From assembly GCA_900660155.1 (NCBI GenBank), contig CABFPE010000020.1:473719-499957 (forward strand): a stretch of 26,239 nucleotides of DNA. The letters run 5' to 3'. Below, piece after piece: positions 1 through 10,406 of the stretch. The stretch's first letter is position 1, and every line of letters begins with the position of its first letter. The notes under the pieces were generated by a model, which saw nothing but the letters and a program-made list of their open reading frames with translations, was not told where the DNA came from and did no database searches. Both the position numbers and the translations under genes were made by a program. The DNA comes from Hofstenia miamia. Taxonomy: Eukaryota; Xenacoelomorpha; Acoela; Hofsteniidae.

Positions 1-877
1 GCTTGCAAATAAAACTCATTTTGTTAGTTTTATTACTAGATCCTTTTATAAAAAAAAAGATTTGCGAAACCTTTCTTGAAATTTTTAATTTGCGAAAAAT
101 TATAATATACCAGATATGTGAATTTTCAAAATAATTTATTCATGAATATTTGAACACCTTGATATTGACAGTTAAATAGCATAAGTTATAATTGAGCTGA
201 AGAGATTTTTCACGACTTAAGAAAGTACTCTTACAAAATTGTGCTTAATTTTAGGGTTTTAAATTTTTGTTAAATTTGGCAGATTTTTATGCTCATTGTT
301 ATCATTTATATACAAGACATTCATTTAAATCTTTAACAAATGTTTGTATTGAATATGCTTGATAGTATCTCAAAGATAATGGTCTGTCCTTTGTTGGACT
401 TGTCTTTGTTTAAATGCAATGTTTAAACAGCTTAGTAATATAAAATTTTATTTTGCATATAAAAGAAATGCTAAAACAATCATGTGACAACATAAAACAA
501 CGGTGTTACAACCTCAAAATGTTGCTGTTTCATTCATAAAAAAACAACCAAAAAGCAACCTAATGTGACGTTGTTGAAGACGAGCCGCCTATGTGTATAT
601 CATTAATAAAGACTGATTGAAAGAAAATTCACAATTTTGCAAATATAAATCCTAGGTAAAATTCACCTTGGTTCAATTTCTTTGATACTGGTTATTGGTG
701 CACAAATTATTAACAATGACGAGTTTAGAATAACGTAAACGTCACGTCACCTGATTAATTAACGATAATATAGGTCCAAGTGAGTCACCAATAAAAAGAC
801 TATGCATCTGTGTTGACCTTATCGGCAACTAGAAAAAAATGATTTTGATATGCTTTGTTTACAACAATATTAAGGAG
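1..877. other. AT-rich stretch with no gene seen
   Basis: No convincing ORF, exon or RNA gene was found on either strand. The sequence is AT-rich with short homopolymer runs. A GC-richer patch around 545-590 has no recognisable identity. Confidence 0.6.
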
Positions 878-1130
878 AAAAAATTCGAGATACATTCTAT
901 TTAAAATTTCTATCTTAGTCAGATTTTCTTTTACGAGTATTCCGCATTTGTTGTTGAAAATAACATGCCTAAGATGAATTTTTAACGTTAGTTTGCAAAG
1001 CAAAATATCTCAAAAAACACTGATTTTCCTACCGAGGATAAGGTTGGAAATCTGTATCCTAAAGATTGAACACCTTAAAGCAAACCATTGAAATCCTTAT
1101 ACAGTGCGAATAATTAGAAGAACTGGTATA
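878..1130 (+). repeat. Left copy of a ~250 bp direct repeat shared with the window's end
   Basis: This block matches 25985-26239 in the same orientation at roughly 85-90% identity by eye. Both begin near AAAAAATTCGA and share GATTTTCTTTTACGA, CAAAATATCTCAAAAAACAC and CCTTATACAGTGCGAATAAT, and both reach AACTGGTATA. Homology is lost upstream of about 878. It is not evidently coding: the 67-residue minus-strand ORF over it looks like chance. It is most likely an interspersed repeat of unknown class. Confidence 0.85.
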
Positions 1131-2077
1131 CTAGATTGAGTTATCAACTACTGAAGAGTAGCAAATTTCATTTGTTATGAAAATTTAATTTGATCAGAAG
1201 TAATTATATATCATCATAATTCATATTTGTTTGCTAGTTGACAGACGTATCCAGTAATGCTATTAATGGACCATTCGCCTACCATTAATGGAATATAGAA
1301 GCTGATAAATAATTATTTTGAAATTGAAATCAAACTTTAATGTAATGTATATATTTTATACAATATCAAATTATATATAATATCAAATTTAAAAAGTCTC
1401 ACTCAGCGCAAAAATAACATGAAATGAATTAAAACTCTTGAAAAGTGTATTGAATATACAATAATTTTGAATTATCCCTCTCATCAGCAAATTGGTTTTC
1501 TGTGTGTTTAATTTAAATGAGAAGCTGAAAAGCTTTTTAGACATTATTCATCTGAACAGATTTGGAACTGTTAGTTAAATCCAGTACAAAATTCAAAGCA
1601 GATAATGCTGATTCCAATAAACCTTAGGTATAACTGACATTTGCAATGCATTGAGGCGTGAAACGAACAAAGCCAATGAACACTATAAAAATTCTCAAAC
1701 CAGAAAAAAGTTCAAATATTTAACATGCCCGTCTAATACATTAAATCACAAATTGCCACTAATTATCAACTAATGAAAGCTATCAGGAAATGAAAGGCAT
1801 CAGGAAATGAAAAGGATCCAGGAATAACTAGATGGTCAACTTGGCAGTGGTTGCAAAAAACTCTGACTAATTGTCCCCTTAGTTATACATCCATCCCTTA
1901 GAAACTTAGCAGAAATTTGTCATGAATTTATATGATTTAATATTGAGCAGAAAAGGCAGCAAGTTAAGTGGAGCAAGACTAAACTTTAATGAATGAAGGC
2001 GCACACAAGGGCCCTATTTATACTAGCAATATTAATTAACAACAACTGATGCAGATGATGTCTGCCATTTTTATAGA

Positions 2078-2081
<4 letters not shown>
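1131..2081. other. AT-rich stretch with no gene seen
   Basis: No protein-coding or RNA gene was recognised. It contains a short tandem repeat (1782-1820) and a TATA-like TATTTATA preceded by GGGCCC near 2010-2025, which could be a chance promoter-like string. Confidence 0.5.
1782..1820. repeat. Short tandem repeat, ~17 bp unit
   Basis: The unit ATCAGGAAATGAAAGGC occurs at 1782-1798, is nearly repeated at 1799-1815 and then decays. It has no evident function. Confidence 0.7.

Positions 2082-2131
<50 letters not shown>
2082..2131. repeat. (TA)n microsatellite
   Basis: An uninterrupted alternating TA tract of about 50 bp. Confidence 0.97.
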
Positions 2132-2138
<7 letters not shown>

Positions 2139-2369
2139 TCACACTTGTTCTTGGAAGACAATTTTGATCTCTATCACAATCTGAATATTCATTTAAAATA
2201 TCTTACAATAAAAAAAATTATATTGATTGAAATTTGCTTTGAGGAATGACAAGCCTGTCCTTATATACATGTATACTATATTTTAAGTTGGTTTTTACGA
2301 AATAATGAATTTGAAATGATTACAAAAATATAGTCTAAATAGGATTCACATGAGTTTATCTAAATGTTG

Positions 2370-2621
2370 AGGTACTTTTGCGTTATTTCCTCTACCCTTG
2401 CCCCACTCAAATAATTGCAAAAATATGCTAGTTTATCAATTTAGTAACTACGACCTTAACCTTAAACCTATCCCAAGCCCTGACCCAAACCATGCCCCAA
2501 AGTTTATGCTAGAAGCAATATGAACATTTATCATTAATATCAGTAATTTTCAACATGAATTATATAATAATTAGGTGTTTTTGAGTTATATTCCCCTCAC
2601 TCCAAATTAATGCAAAAATGT
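2370..2621. repeat. Degenerate direct repeat around a C-rich telomere-like tract
   Basis: The block 2370-2430 (GGTACTTTTGCGTTAT, a C-rich stretch, then AATTGCAAAAATATG) is imperfectly repeated at 2573-2621 (GGTGTTTTTGAGTTAT, C-rich, then AATGCAAAAATG). Between them, 2455-2505 carries degenerate CCTTAACCTTAAACC-like and CCCTGACCC-like units reminiscent of decayed telomere-type repeats. No coding potential was seen. Confidence 0.5.
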
Positions 2622-2862
2622 AACAATATGTTTTTTCCTCACTATTCTTTGAATAATTAATTGTTTACATCATTTAGAAATGCCATAATGAAGACTATAA
2701 TATAATATTTTTGCAACAACAGGGAATTATCCACATTCAAAGTCAATTTAGACTTGAACAACAATTGTCTTTGGTATTTGGGCTACAAAATCGGTGGAAA
2801 TTTAGAATTAGCGAGTGCAGAAATTAAATGGGTGTGTTAACAAAAAATTGGCAAGTTAGTTC

Positions 2863-3216
2863 TCGATTACCACTTCGAAAAATTGTTCTATTTATATCTA
2901 TGGGTGTTCGAGATGATATCTAAAGTCTTTTGTGAATGTGAATTAGAGATTACACAAAGTGATGTGGTTGATTTGGTCGAATTATTTAAGAGAAGTCTGT
3001 GCTTCCCATCTAATTGCAAATTAGTCAGTTATTAGAATACCTGGGAGAGTCGTAGGAATTAATGAAAGTCTTTTTACATGTCGCAAAAACAATCGTGTTC
3101 TTCCTCAACAGTGGGTCTTCGGTGGCGCTTGCAGGAAAACAGATGAACGTTTCCTTTTTGCAGTTCCCGATAGATTTGCAACACACTGTAAATTATTCTC
3201 CAATAAATTAAGTTTT
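2863..3216 (+). pseudogene. Merlin / ISXO2-like transposase fragment, frameshifted
   Basis: This is a relic of the DDE transposase domain shared by bacterial IS1595/ISXO2 elements and eukaryotic Merlin transposons, which cuts and pastes element DNA. The strongest segment, frame beginning near 3025, reads VVGINESLFTCRKNNR, then QQWVFGGACRKTDERFLFAV, then PDR. It matches the family pattern of a D/N-E-S-L/K-F motif, a basic stretch, QWVFGG and a V-P-x-R segment. Another frame just upstream gives SNYLREVCASHLI (about 2975-3013), like the family's REVC helix. Frame changes and stops separate the parts. The usual catalytic D of 'IDES' appears as N, and the region after PDR diverges, so the second half is missing. 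No terminal inverted repeats were identified. Confidence 0.7.
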
Positions 3217-3599
3217 GTATACTTTGTAGTTAATCCCGAATTTATTATTATATTCATAAATATGTTGTTCTTCATGTTGTATATTATTGGTATTATGTTG
3301 ATGAATTTTCAATTGTTGCAATTTGGAGAGGAGGAGATAATGTAAAAGTAAAAAATTTTCTACTCCAGCATGTCTTTTTCATACTGAATTAATAGCAAAA
3401 GCTTAAAATTCTTTTTTTTTGTATTGCACAGAGTCAGGTGTGTTTGCAGGATTTTCTGGCGGGAACATCTTAGTCATGACCAAAAGCAGGACCATAAAAA
3501 TGCATTTCACGATTTTAGATTTTAAATTTTTCAATTTTTTTAGTGAAAAATTTTTGATTTAAACCAGTCAAAATCGGTTTTGAAAACATCGCAATGTCC
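3217..3599. other. Intergenic AT-rich sequence with no gene seen
   Basis: It lies between the Merlin relic and the broken LTR-element ORF. It contains T- and A-rich runs and a slightly GC-richer patch at 3430-3500. The left end of the + strand LTR-element remnant probably falls near 3550-3600, but I see no LTR or target duplication there. Confidence 0.5.
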
Positions 3600-5359
3600 C
3601 CAATCAACACCCAAACAAAAAATTGGCTACTGAAGGGGCACGTAGAAAAAATGTCATCCCCAGAGAAGATGAAGAAACCAATGCAAATAATTGAAAAAAT
3701 GATAATAAACAAAAGCCCAATGGAGAGAACAAACACTGTGGACATAGGAAACAAGACAGGAATCGCATTGAAATAGCATTGTTTGACAAACCCATGAGAA
3801 AGTATATGTGGGGTGCCACATCAGAAACGCAGCTGAGACAGGTAGAAATGGAACCCTGGATAACAACAAAGAAAATTATAAAAAGGAAAATTTTCGACAC
3901 CAAAGAAATAGTTAAAACCATGAAGGAGAAAAATGTACATCAATGCTACAGGAAGATATGAAACGTTATGAGAAAGAAAGTCCGCGATGCACATTCGTGA
4001 AGATAATAAAGAGCGCAGAGATGATGCAAAGAGATTACAGAACCTGTCAAAGTCTGCGAAATGATAACAAAAACACAAAGGGAAATTCTTGAAGAGGAAG
4101 ATTTACTAACCTCAACACAACTGATGCTATCCCCAAAAATGCAACAGCAAATCAATAGAATCAAATAGAAAAATGGGGAGCTACCAGTCTGGAAAGTATG
4201 ATGGAATGGATAGACACGGACGACAAGAGATTTTTGGTTGAAATAAAGATAATGAAGGAATCAGAGGAAATTCGCTCCAGAAATTACCAGAAAGTAAAAG
4301 AGGAACAAATGGTGGCATCTATGAAATTAATGTTCATGGAAGCTTTCACAAAAACAGGGTTGGAAGAGCTGCTAAAGCCATATAATCAGTTGGCTGTCGA
4401 CGTGGAATGCATAACATGAAAATAGAGATGAAAGACCAGATCCAGATAAAAATAAGCAGAAGAGGGTTAATGCAAAGCTTTTTTTTAGGATCCACTGAAA
4501 GACAGTAAGATGAACTACTCAGAAACAATTGGATTGGCAACAGCACCAACACTATCAGCAACCAGACAGAGCAACAAATTGAAACAAGAATCCTCTTTTT
4601 TATGCTACCAGAAATGATATCAATTCCAATGATACTCCCAAGATGGAGGATACCTAAAGATGTAAAATACAAAACCTACATGAGCACAAAAGAATGACTA
4701 CATGTGATCAAAAGAAATCATGCTCAGCAATGACAACAAGGAACACATATATATTGAGGGAGTGATAACTCCCTATCAACTATACACTCAAGGCAGCTGA
4801 AAGAACTAAGAGACAAGATTGATAAAAGAACAACAAAAGCACTAATTTTATTTTCAGGAGTAAACAATGTAGTCTGGCTGGACTTGTGTGATAAACAGTA
4901 TTGCTATTACAACGTCACAAAGCAGGTCAAGATTGTAACAATGATAAGATTAAACAAGAATGATCCAAATGATATAACAGAGGAGGAAGTAATGAATAAC
5001 ATAAGTTTTTTTATAAGGACGTTGTCAATACCAGAAGCCTTTGAAAAGTGTTTACATTCTTTTATCCAGACACAGAAATTCACAAAGACTTAGCACACAC
5101 AAGTAGAGAGGATGCTCAAATGACACTAATGATATCAATAAATGGGATCCACCTCTATCAGAAATTCTAAGAAATATTTTCAAGAAAGATGAATGAGTTA
5201 TGAGAGATCACACCAATATTGGAGAACATCAAAGAAGCAAAATTTCTGCGCTATCACAGTACAGGAACTACAGAGAGAGAGGCAATACTAAAAATGACAA
5301 AAAAGCCAGAATTTGCAACAACAAGCTGGAACAATCCAAAAGCAGAAATGATAATCTGA
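3600..5359 (+). pseudogene. Broken ORF of unknown function upstream of LTR A (possible retroelement third ORF)
   Basis: A purine-rich + strand region carries a string of open segments in changing frames with lysine- and glutamate-rich, coding-like composition. Segments include MRKYMWGATSETQLRQVEME (near 3790), a QREILEEEDLLTSTQLML stretch (near 4080), the 73-codon frame ending at 4419, LKELRDKIDKRTTKAL through NDITEEEVMNNISFFIRTL (4790-5030), and EDAQMTLMISINGIHLYQKF through TSWNNPKAEMII ending at 5357-5359. I see no zinc knuckle, no RT or integrase motif, no signal peptide and no membrane segment, so a classic Env is unlikely. LTR A follows about 80 bp downstream, so by position it could be an extra 3' ORF of an LTR retrotransposon, but an unrelated element is possible. 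The product is not recognised. Confidence 0.45.
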
Positions 5360-5438
5360 AAAGCTGATGCCTAATTCAAAGATCAACGTTGCTAAAGAAG
5401 AATAAAAAAGAGATTAGTTGGTCAAGGAAGACTATCAT

Positions 5439-6373
5439 TGAATTATGATTAACTAAATATTAATTGTAAATCAAAATCAATTTAAGTTTAGCATCATTAA
5501 TTTTGTAAAATGCAAATAAGAGAGAACATTACCAAATAGTACTTGTCAATAAACAATTTGGCAAAATGAAGGGGGCAATATTGCTTCCACTATTTTTAGC
5601 CATCTTAGCAGACAATAATTTGAAATTCAAATCAACAGGCACTTTTTGCATCAAAACTTTAAATAGAGAGAAATCATTTTAGAAAGCTGTTGAAGTAAAT
5701 TCTTTGAAAATTGTATCTTTAGATTTAACTTGGTTTGCTTATTATTAAATCATGTCAAGCTAAACAGTAAATGCATTAGTAGTGGCAAGGGCACTCATCG
5801 GGAGTGATTCAAGGGTCCTTGATCCAAGCCATGAACATGCATCTAGGTTAGGGGTAGGAGTAGGAGACCTATGAATAGACTGATAATGAGACCAAGCATG
5901 TATTAGTAAGTAAATATAGGTTAGAAACTGGAAATAGTTAGTTATTTAATTAATTATTTACTCATTTAAAGCCAGTATTTTTTGGTCATGGCTAAACATA
6001 TATTTGTTAAGCATTGCAAGTATAAATTACACATTACATATTGAGTTTAAGTCAGTTACATCCAGCCTTGAGGGTTGCACTGAGTTAGGATAGGGAACAC
6101 ATAAGCTACTTTGTTGAGCAGAGATTTGGAAGCAATCCATTGGCAATGAAGAGGACTAGGTGTTGGAAGATTGGAGATCAATCATCAAGGAAACTGCAGC
6201 CATCAATTTATACCTAAATAGTATTCAAATAAAATGGAGTCTAATAAGAGTTAACTACAATCATTAATAAGATAAAGCAGTTGATACAAGTACATCCCTA
6301 CTCACACTTAACAAAGAGTTATATTCAAAAGGAATTAATCAATCTATGTTAAATTTTTGTAGCAGATGCTACA
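5439..6373 (+). repeat. LTR A, + orientation, ~935 bp
   Basis: It aligns by eye over most of its length with LTR D (8763-9931) in the same orientation and with the reverse complement of LTR C (12155-13298). Shared landmarks include AAATTCAAATCAACAGG, AAGCTAAACAGT, GTAGTGG, a GGTTAGG-containing stretch and a terminus ending in GATGCTACA. The start is less certain: TGAATTATGATTAAC replaces the family's TGTAGCATAATCC. It probably is the 3' LTR of the element whose broken ORF lies upstream. No matching 5' LTR was found, so the element would be 5'-truncated. Confidence 0.65.
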
Positions 6374-6468
6374 AGATTCTTTGTATTCTGTGAAGAAGAA
6401 ACTGTTTGCCTCAGGTAGAAAAAAGAAATTCTTTTCACTTTACCTGCTCTCTGCTGTCATGGTCGCCA
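6374..6468 (-). other. Retroelement leader fragment with a primer-binding site, wedged between LTRs A and B
   Basis: Read on the minus strand, LTR B ends in GATGATACA and is followed directly by TGGCGACCATGACAGC, a primer-binding-site-like sequence starting with the TGG that pairs with tRNA CCA ends. It closely matches the sequence after LTR C. About 75 bp of leader-like sequence follow before the 3' end of LTR A. This makes LTR B look like a 5' LTR of a second minus-strand unit, cut short at LTR A. Confidence 0.5.
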
Positions 6469-7122
6469 TGTATCATCCTCTACCAGGCATTATCACTGTT
6501 TCTCCTTTGTTACTTTATAACATTGGTTGTATCTTTGCAGGTAGGGATTTACTAATGTAATACTGCTTTAGCTTTTATGTATTTCTGTTAACTTAATTTA
6601 ACAAGATTTAACTATTCACTATTTAGGTGATGAAGCCATGCAGCATCTCCTCCAATTGATCAATAGTGGGCACCTTCTGAAGCTGATCTCCACATCCAGT
6701 TTCACTTGTTCACCAAGGATCCACTTGGTTGATTTCCACTTCTCAGCTCATGGCATAGCTTATGTGTACCCTATCCTAGCTTGGTGCATACTCAAGGCAG
6801 GACACAACTCGACTTAGTCTCTATTTGTAAAAGTGTTTCATGTTTGTAATTAATATTACATGTAGCCATTACTGAAATATATTAGTTTAATACATAGCAG
6901 CTTCCTAACCTACATTTAGTAATCATTACATGCTTGGTCATCATTAATTTGGATCTAAAATATTATAACTGCAAATTCCTAGGTTTTGGCTTAACAGCCA
7001 TATTTCAAGCTTGTTTATTATAATACATGTAGATAAATGATTGGTAATCAACTAAATGAGAATAAAAACCCCTATTCCTAACCTAAGTGCACTTTTGTGG
7101 CCTGGCACAAGGACCCTTGATT
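6469..7122 (-). repeat. LTR B, - orientation, 5'-truncated (~650 bp)
   Basis: It aligns with 12155-12910 of LTR C in the same orientation. Shared landmarks are ACAACTCGACTTA, AGCAGCTTCCTAACCTACAT, AATTTGGATCTA and CCTAACCTAAGTGCA. Its 3' boundary is at 6469. Similarity stops near 7122 (CAAGGACCCTTGAT), so the first ~370-400 bp of the LTR are missing, and integrase-side internal sequence of the gypsy element begins directly there. This suggests a deletion across the internal/LTR boundary. Confidence 0.65.
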
Positions 7123-7149
7123 TTCCTAAATTCGTTAGTAAATTTAAAT

Positions 7150-8184
7150 CCCATATTCAAAGGTCATATATATTTCTATCTTTTGCTGCCATCTGAGGCA
7201 TCACTCTTCTACCTAAAATTTGGTTTCTAATATCACCTTTGAACTCCTCATCATAGCTCTCCTCAGGGAGAATGTCTAAATCATTCATCTCATATATTAT
7301 TTCATTATTATTCTACACATTAAATTTGAACTCAGCTTTGTCATCCAGCTTTATTGTCTGCCAATACTCTTTTCAGGTTTTGAAAGTGTAGTGCCTGTCA
7401 TTGTCTAATACATACTTGTTATTGGGTAGTGTCTGTGTGATTGTGTAAGGACAAGACAATATTGTTTTCAGCTTCCAGACCTGGTTTACATCAGTTAATT
7501 TTACTGGTGTGAGTGCATATACCTTATTGCTTACTTTGTGTCTATGTCCATATATTTTTCTATTATAGTTTCTTTGTTGACTCACTGCTGACTTCTTAAT
7601 GTTGTGACACATCATTTGTGAGTTCCCATTATTTTGGTTTTCAATGGTTTTACATTATCCATTTTATCACTATAATTAAAGTACTGCATAGATAGCAGCA
7701 TAACTTCTTCTTTCCCAAACATATCTTTAAATGCTGTTATCCCCTTTGTTGAATGTACTGATGTATTATAGAAATATTTTAACATTTCTATCACTTTTTT
7801 CCATTTATTTCCTCCTATTCTCATCTTTGCCACTCTTATCAGCTTTATCAACATTTGATTCAGACTTTCCACCACCCCATTGGCCTGTGGGTGGTATGTT
7901 GTGGTTTGCTTGCTATTTCTAGCAACTTCATCATCTCCTGGAATAGTCCACTCTTGAATTGTGGTCCCTTGTTGGTTATTATCATTTCCAGTGGTCCAAT
8001 TTTTAGAATGAATTCTTTCATTAATATCTCTGCTGTCTTTTTCACTGCTGTGTTCTCCATCATATCATCCTTGATAGTTCCTAAAATTATCCACCATCAC
8101 CAATAGGTATTGGTAGACTTCCTCATTTCTGGATAGCATTTCCAAATCAATGTGCACTACTTCATTAGGCTTTGTCACAATTAT
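7150..8184 (-). pseudogene. Ty3/gypsy integrase, decayed
   Basis: This is the enzyme that joins retroelement cDNA into the host genome. Visible in order: KPNEVVHIDL at the start of the core; YLLVMVDNF with the first catalytic aspartate region (~8110); IITNKGPQFKSGLF, where the family's second catalytic Asp ('SDxGPQF') is Asn at 7971-7973; a one-base frameshift, after which HPQANGVVESLNQ carries the third catalytic Glu near 7870; then a 60-residue helical tail (7612-7860). The 7373-7615 segment (VWKLKTILSCPYTITQTLPN) resembles a worn GPY/F module. A further acidic tail with stops runs to ~7150. The HHCC zinc-binding domain is missing, apparently by a deletion that fuses the core to RNase H. 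Confidence 0.85.
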
Positions 8185-8342
8185 TTTTCCAATGGTCCAT
8201 AGTTCTCCTTGCTCACTTTCTGTTTCCAGCTAAAAAACTGTATCAGTACCTTCTTTCCATTTTTCACTTGACCTAATGTTGCTCCTATTGTGACTTTGCT
8301 CACATCACAGTCTAAAATGAATTGCTCTGTGTAATCTGTTCT
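8185..8342 (-). pseudogene. Ty3/gypsy RNase H, truncated
   Basis: RNase H degrades the RNA strand of the RNA-DNA hybrid during reverse transcription. The frame reads EQFILDCDVSKVTIGATLGQ (first catalytic Asp in LDCDVS), then NGKKVLIQFFSWKQKVSKEN, then YGPLEK. This is the usual beginning of the gypsy RNase H domain. The reading frame runs straight on into integrase core sequence, so the remaining catalytic residues and the connection domain are lost. It is separated from RT by a frameshift near 8345. Confidence 0.8.
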
Positions 8343-8404
8343 TCCCAAGTCCAGACTTTCTTATTAGTTTAGTCATCTTTGCTGTCTTCCCTTTGATATT
8401 AGGA

Positions 8405-8762
8405 ATAAATGTTCTATAATAGTTGAAGAATCCAATTATCCTCTGTGTGTCTTTTTTGTTATTTGGTTATTCTATTTTCTGAATCATGTCTCTGGTGTTG
8501 TCCTTCATGCATATTCTGCCCTTTTTGATTACTCTTCCCAGAAATCCTATTTTCTCAGTCCCAATTCTTCCGAATTTATCTAGGTGTTCTTGCACCATGT
8601 CACTCATTACTATGATATTTTTTATGTATGTGTTGACACTGTCCTCCATTTTGTATGTCTTATTTTCATTATATATCTTTAAAATGTCACAGGTGATCCA
8701 TTCATTCAGGCCATATGGCATTATGAAAGCTGCCTTTTCAATGTCTTCTTCTTCCATCTGTA
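8405..8762 (-). pseudogene. Ty3/gypsy reverse transcriptase, C-terminal half
   Basis: It continues the RT interrupted by LTR D. The frame begins right at the LTR edge with QMEEEDIEKAAFIMPYGLNE (family pattern: I-x-x-x-D-x-x-K-T-A-F-x-T-P-x-G-x-Y-E-W). Next, the catalytic Y-x-D-D box is replaced by YIKN at about 8614-8629, followed by MVQEHLDKFGRIGTEKIGFL and GRVIKKG. After a stop at 8467, NNKKDTQRIIGFFNYYRTF continues the thumb. The palm segment containing the PFGL motif is shortened. Loss of both catalytic aspartates makes it inactive. Confidence 0.85.
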
Positions 8763-9931
8763 TGTAGCATAATCCATAAAGTAAGCTGCTGAAACTAAGA
8801 TTTAAGAAAGAAGAAAGAAAAAGATGATAAAAAACTACTAAGCAACTTAAATAGTGAATTGCATTCATTAAATATTTATAAATTAAATTACAAAAATTAT
8901 AAAAGCAAGTGCTTGGCAATTACTTGATTTGACAAAACATAGAGGGTGAAATCAACTATCATTATTTTTAGCCAAATAGGCTGAACTGTCTAGTTAATTT
9001 AAAAATTCAAATCAACAGGTACTAATTTTGATTTATGTATAAATAGCATTGAAACATTGGAATAATTGTTGAAGGATATTTTTTAGAAATCTTATTTCAC
9101 CTTATTATCTGGTTTGCTTAATTAATAACAATGTTAAGCTAAACAGTTTGTTTTGAGTAGTGGTCAGGATACAATGATGGGAATGATTCTAGGTTCTTTG
9201 CCCTTGATCACAAAATGCACTTAGGTTAGGTGTTTGACTAGGAGTTTTTGATTACCCATTTAGCTGACTACAGATTGTATCTGAACATGTATTCAATAAT
9301 AAACTTAATAAATGGCTAGTTAGCAAAATGTAGGTTATTTAATAATTCTTTTTCTAGATCCAAATTGTTGACTATAATGTTACTGATAATGATACTGTTT
9401 GTTATATTAGTGATATTACATGTAGGTTAGGAAACTGCTAATTATTTATATAGTAATTTGAATACAGATAGTTTTTGGTAATAGCAGAATTGTTAATTAA
9501 TTATTAACAAAGCAGCCAGTGGCAAGTCAAGTTGCAAAGAGTTATAACAATTATGTGTTAAATGAAAACACTACAAAACACATTACATAAGAGTGTATGT
9601 CAAATTGTGTCTATTAATTAGTAAGCACCATCCTAGGTTAAGGCACACATAATTAACCTTATTGAGCTGAGTGTTGGAGACACTTCATAGAACTTGGATT
9701 GCTGAATCTGTTGCTGAGAAGCAGAGCTGTGGTGGGTGGATGCCCAAGCATTTGGAGTACTGCAGAGCTATCTAACCTAAATAGTGAACATTAGTGCATT
9801 GATTAATCATAGTTATTGAAGACATATTAATAAGTAGACAAAGGCAGTTAGATCCCTGCCTGCTGAATCACCATATAATTAAAGAATGAGATTTAAATAA
9901 ATGGACATTGGGCCTGGTAGGAGATGATACA
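8763..9931 (+). repeat. LTR D, solo LTR inserted into the RT gene (~1.17 kb)
   Basis: It starts TGTAGCATAATCC and ends GATGATACA, with TG..CA termini as in LTRs. It aligns throughout with the reverse complement of LTR C and with LTR A. It splits the RT reading frame exactly between the segment SIDLCKAY (right side, minus strand) and QMEEEDIEK (left side). Flanks read CTGTA on the left and CTTAC on the right, a poor match that may be a degraded target-site duplication. No internal coding region accompanies it, so it is best read as a solo LTR left after LTR-LTR recombination. Confidence 0.8.
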
Positions 9932-10380
9932 CTTACTAATCAATATGCTTTACACAAATCTATTGAGATTAAATATTTATGCTTACTTGCTTTGTACAGC
10001 ATATCCTCTATCCTTGGGAGCAGGTCTGAATCCTTTTCATTACTTCATTTAGCTTTTAAAAGTCTATGCATAACCTGTATTTGTTTCCCTCTTTTACAAG
10101 TACTGTTGAGGATGTGTATGGACTTTTGCTTGGTTGGATTATTTTATTGTCAATCAATTCATTCAATATTCTATTGCATTCCTCTTTTAATTGTTCTGGT
10201 TCTCTCCTCACCAGCAATTTTTTTGGTTTGTCTGTGGTTGTCACTATCTTGTGCATTACTCTTATCAATTATTCCACACTAATTTCTCTATAATTGAATA
10301 TCCTTCTGTGTCTTTCCAACAATACATTCAATTGTTTTATCTTGTCTTCTTCCAAATGTTGATATTCTTTATTTTTTTAT
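9932..10380 (-). pseudogene. Ty3/gypsy reverse transcriptase, N-terminal half
   Basis: The segment reads LNVLLERHRRIFNY, then MHKIVTTTDKPKKLLVRREP, then ECNRILNELIDNKIIQPSKS, then PYTSSTVLVKEGNKYRLCID. It is a clear match to the start of gypsy RT (H-x-I-x-T, 'I-x-P-S-x-S-P', 'VLVKK', 'R-x-C-I-D'). After a stop at IDF* the frame shifts to LLPRIEDMLYKASKHKYLIS and IDLCKAY, where the first catalytic Asp lies in SIDL. It then meets the edge of LTR D. No protease motif lies between it and the Gag zinc knuckle. Confidence 0.88.
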
Positions 10381-10406
10381 TTCTGGTATTTTATATTCCT
10401 CTTCTT

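Noticed and set aside
2000..2030. GGGCCC followed by TATTTATA as an LTR promoter
   Set aside because: No LTR similarity or TG..CA boundaries nearby; a TATA-like string is expected by chance in such AT-rich sequence.
3515..4078. Overlapping hydrophobic minus-strand ORFs resembling membrane proteins
   Set aside because: They are antisense shadows of a purine-rich + strand coding remnant; Phe/Leu/Ser/Cys-rich composition is what its complement gives, and no topology or motif is consistent.
6366..6560. 64-codon + strand ORF between LTRs A and B
   Set aside because: It spans an LTR edge, a primer-binding site and part of LTR B, so it is not a gene.
8486..8767. 93-codon + strand ORF
   Set aside because: Antisense to the C-terminal RT segment, which has clear RT motifs on the other strand.
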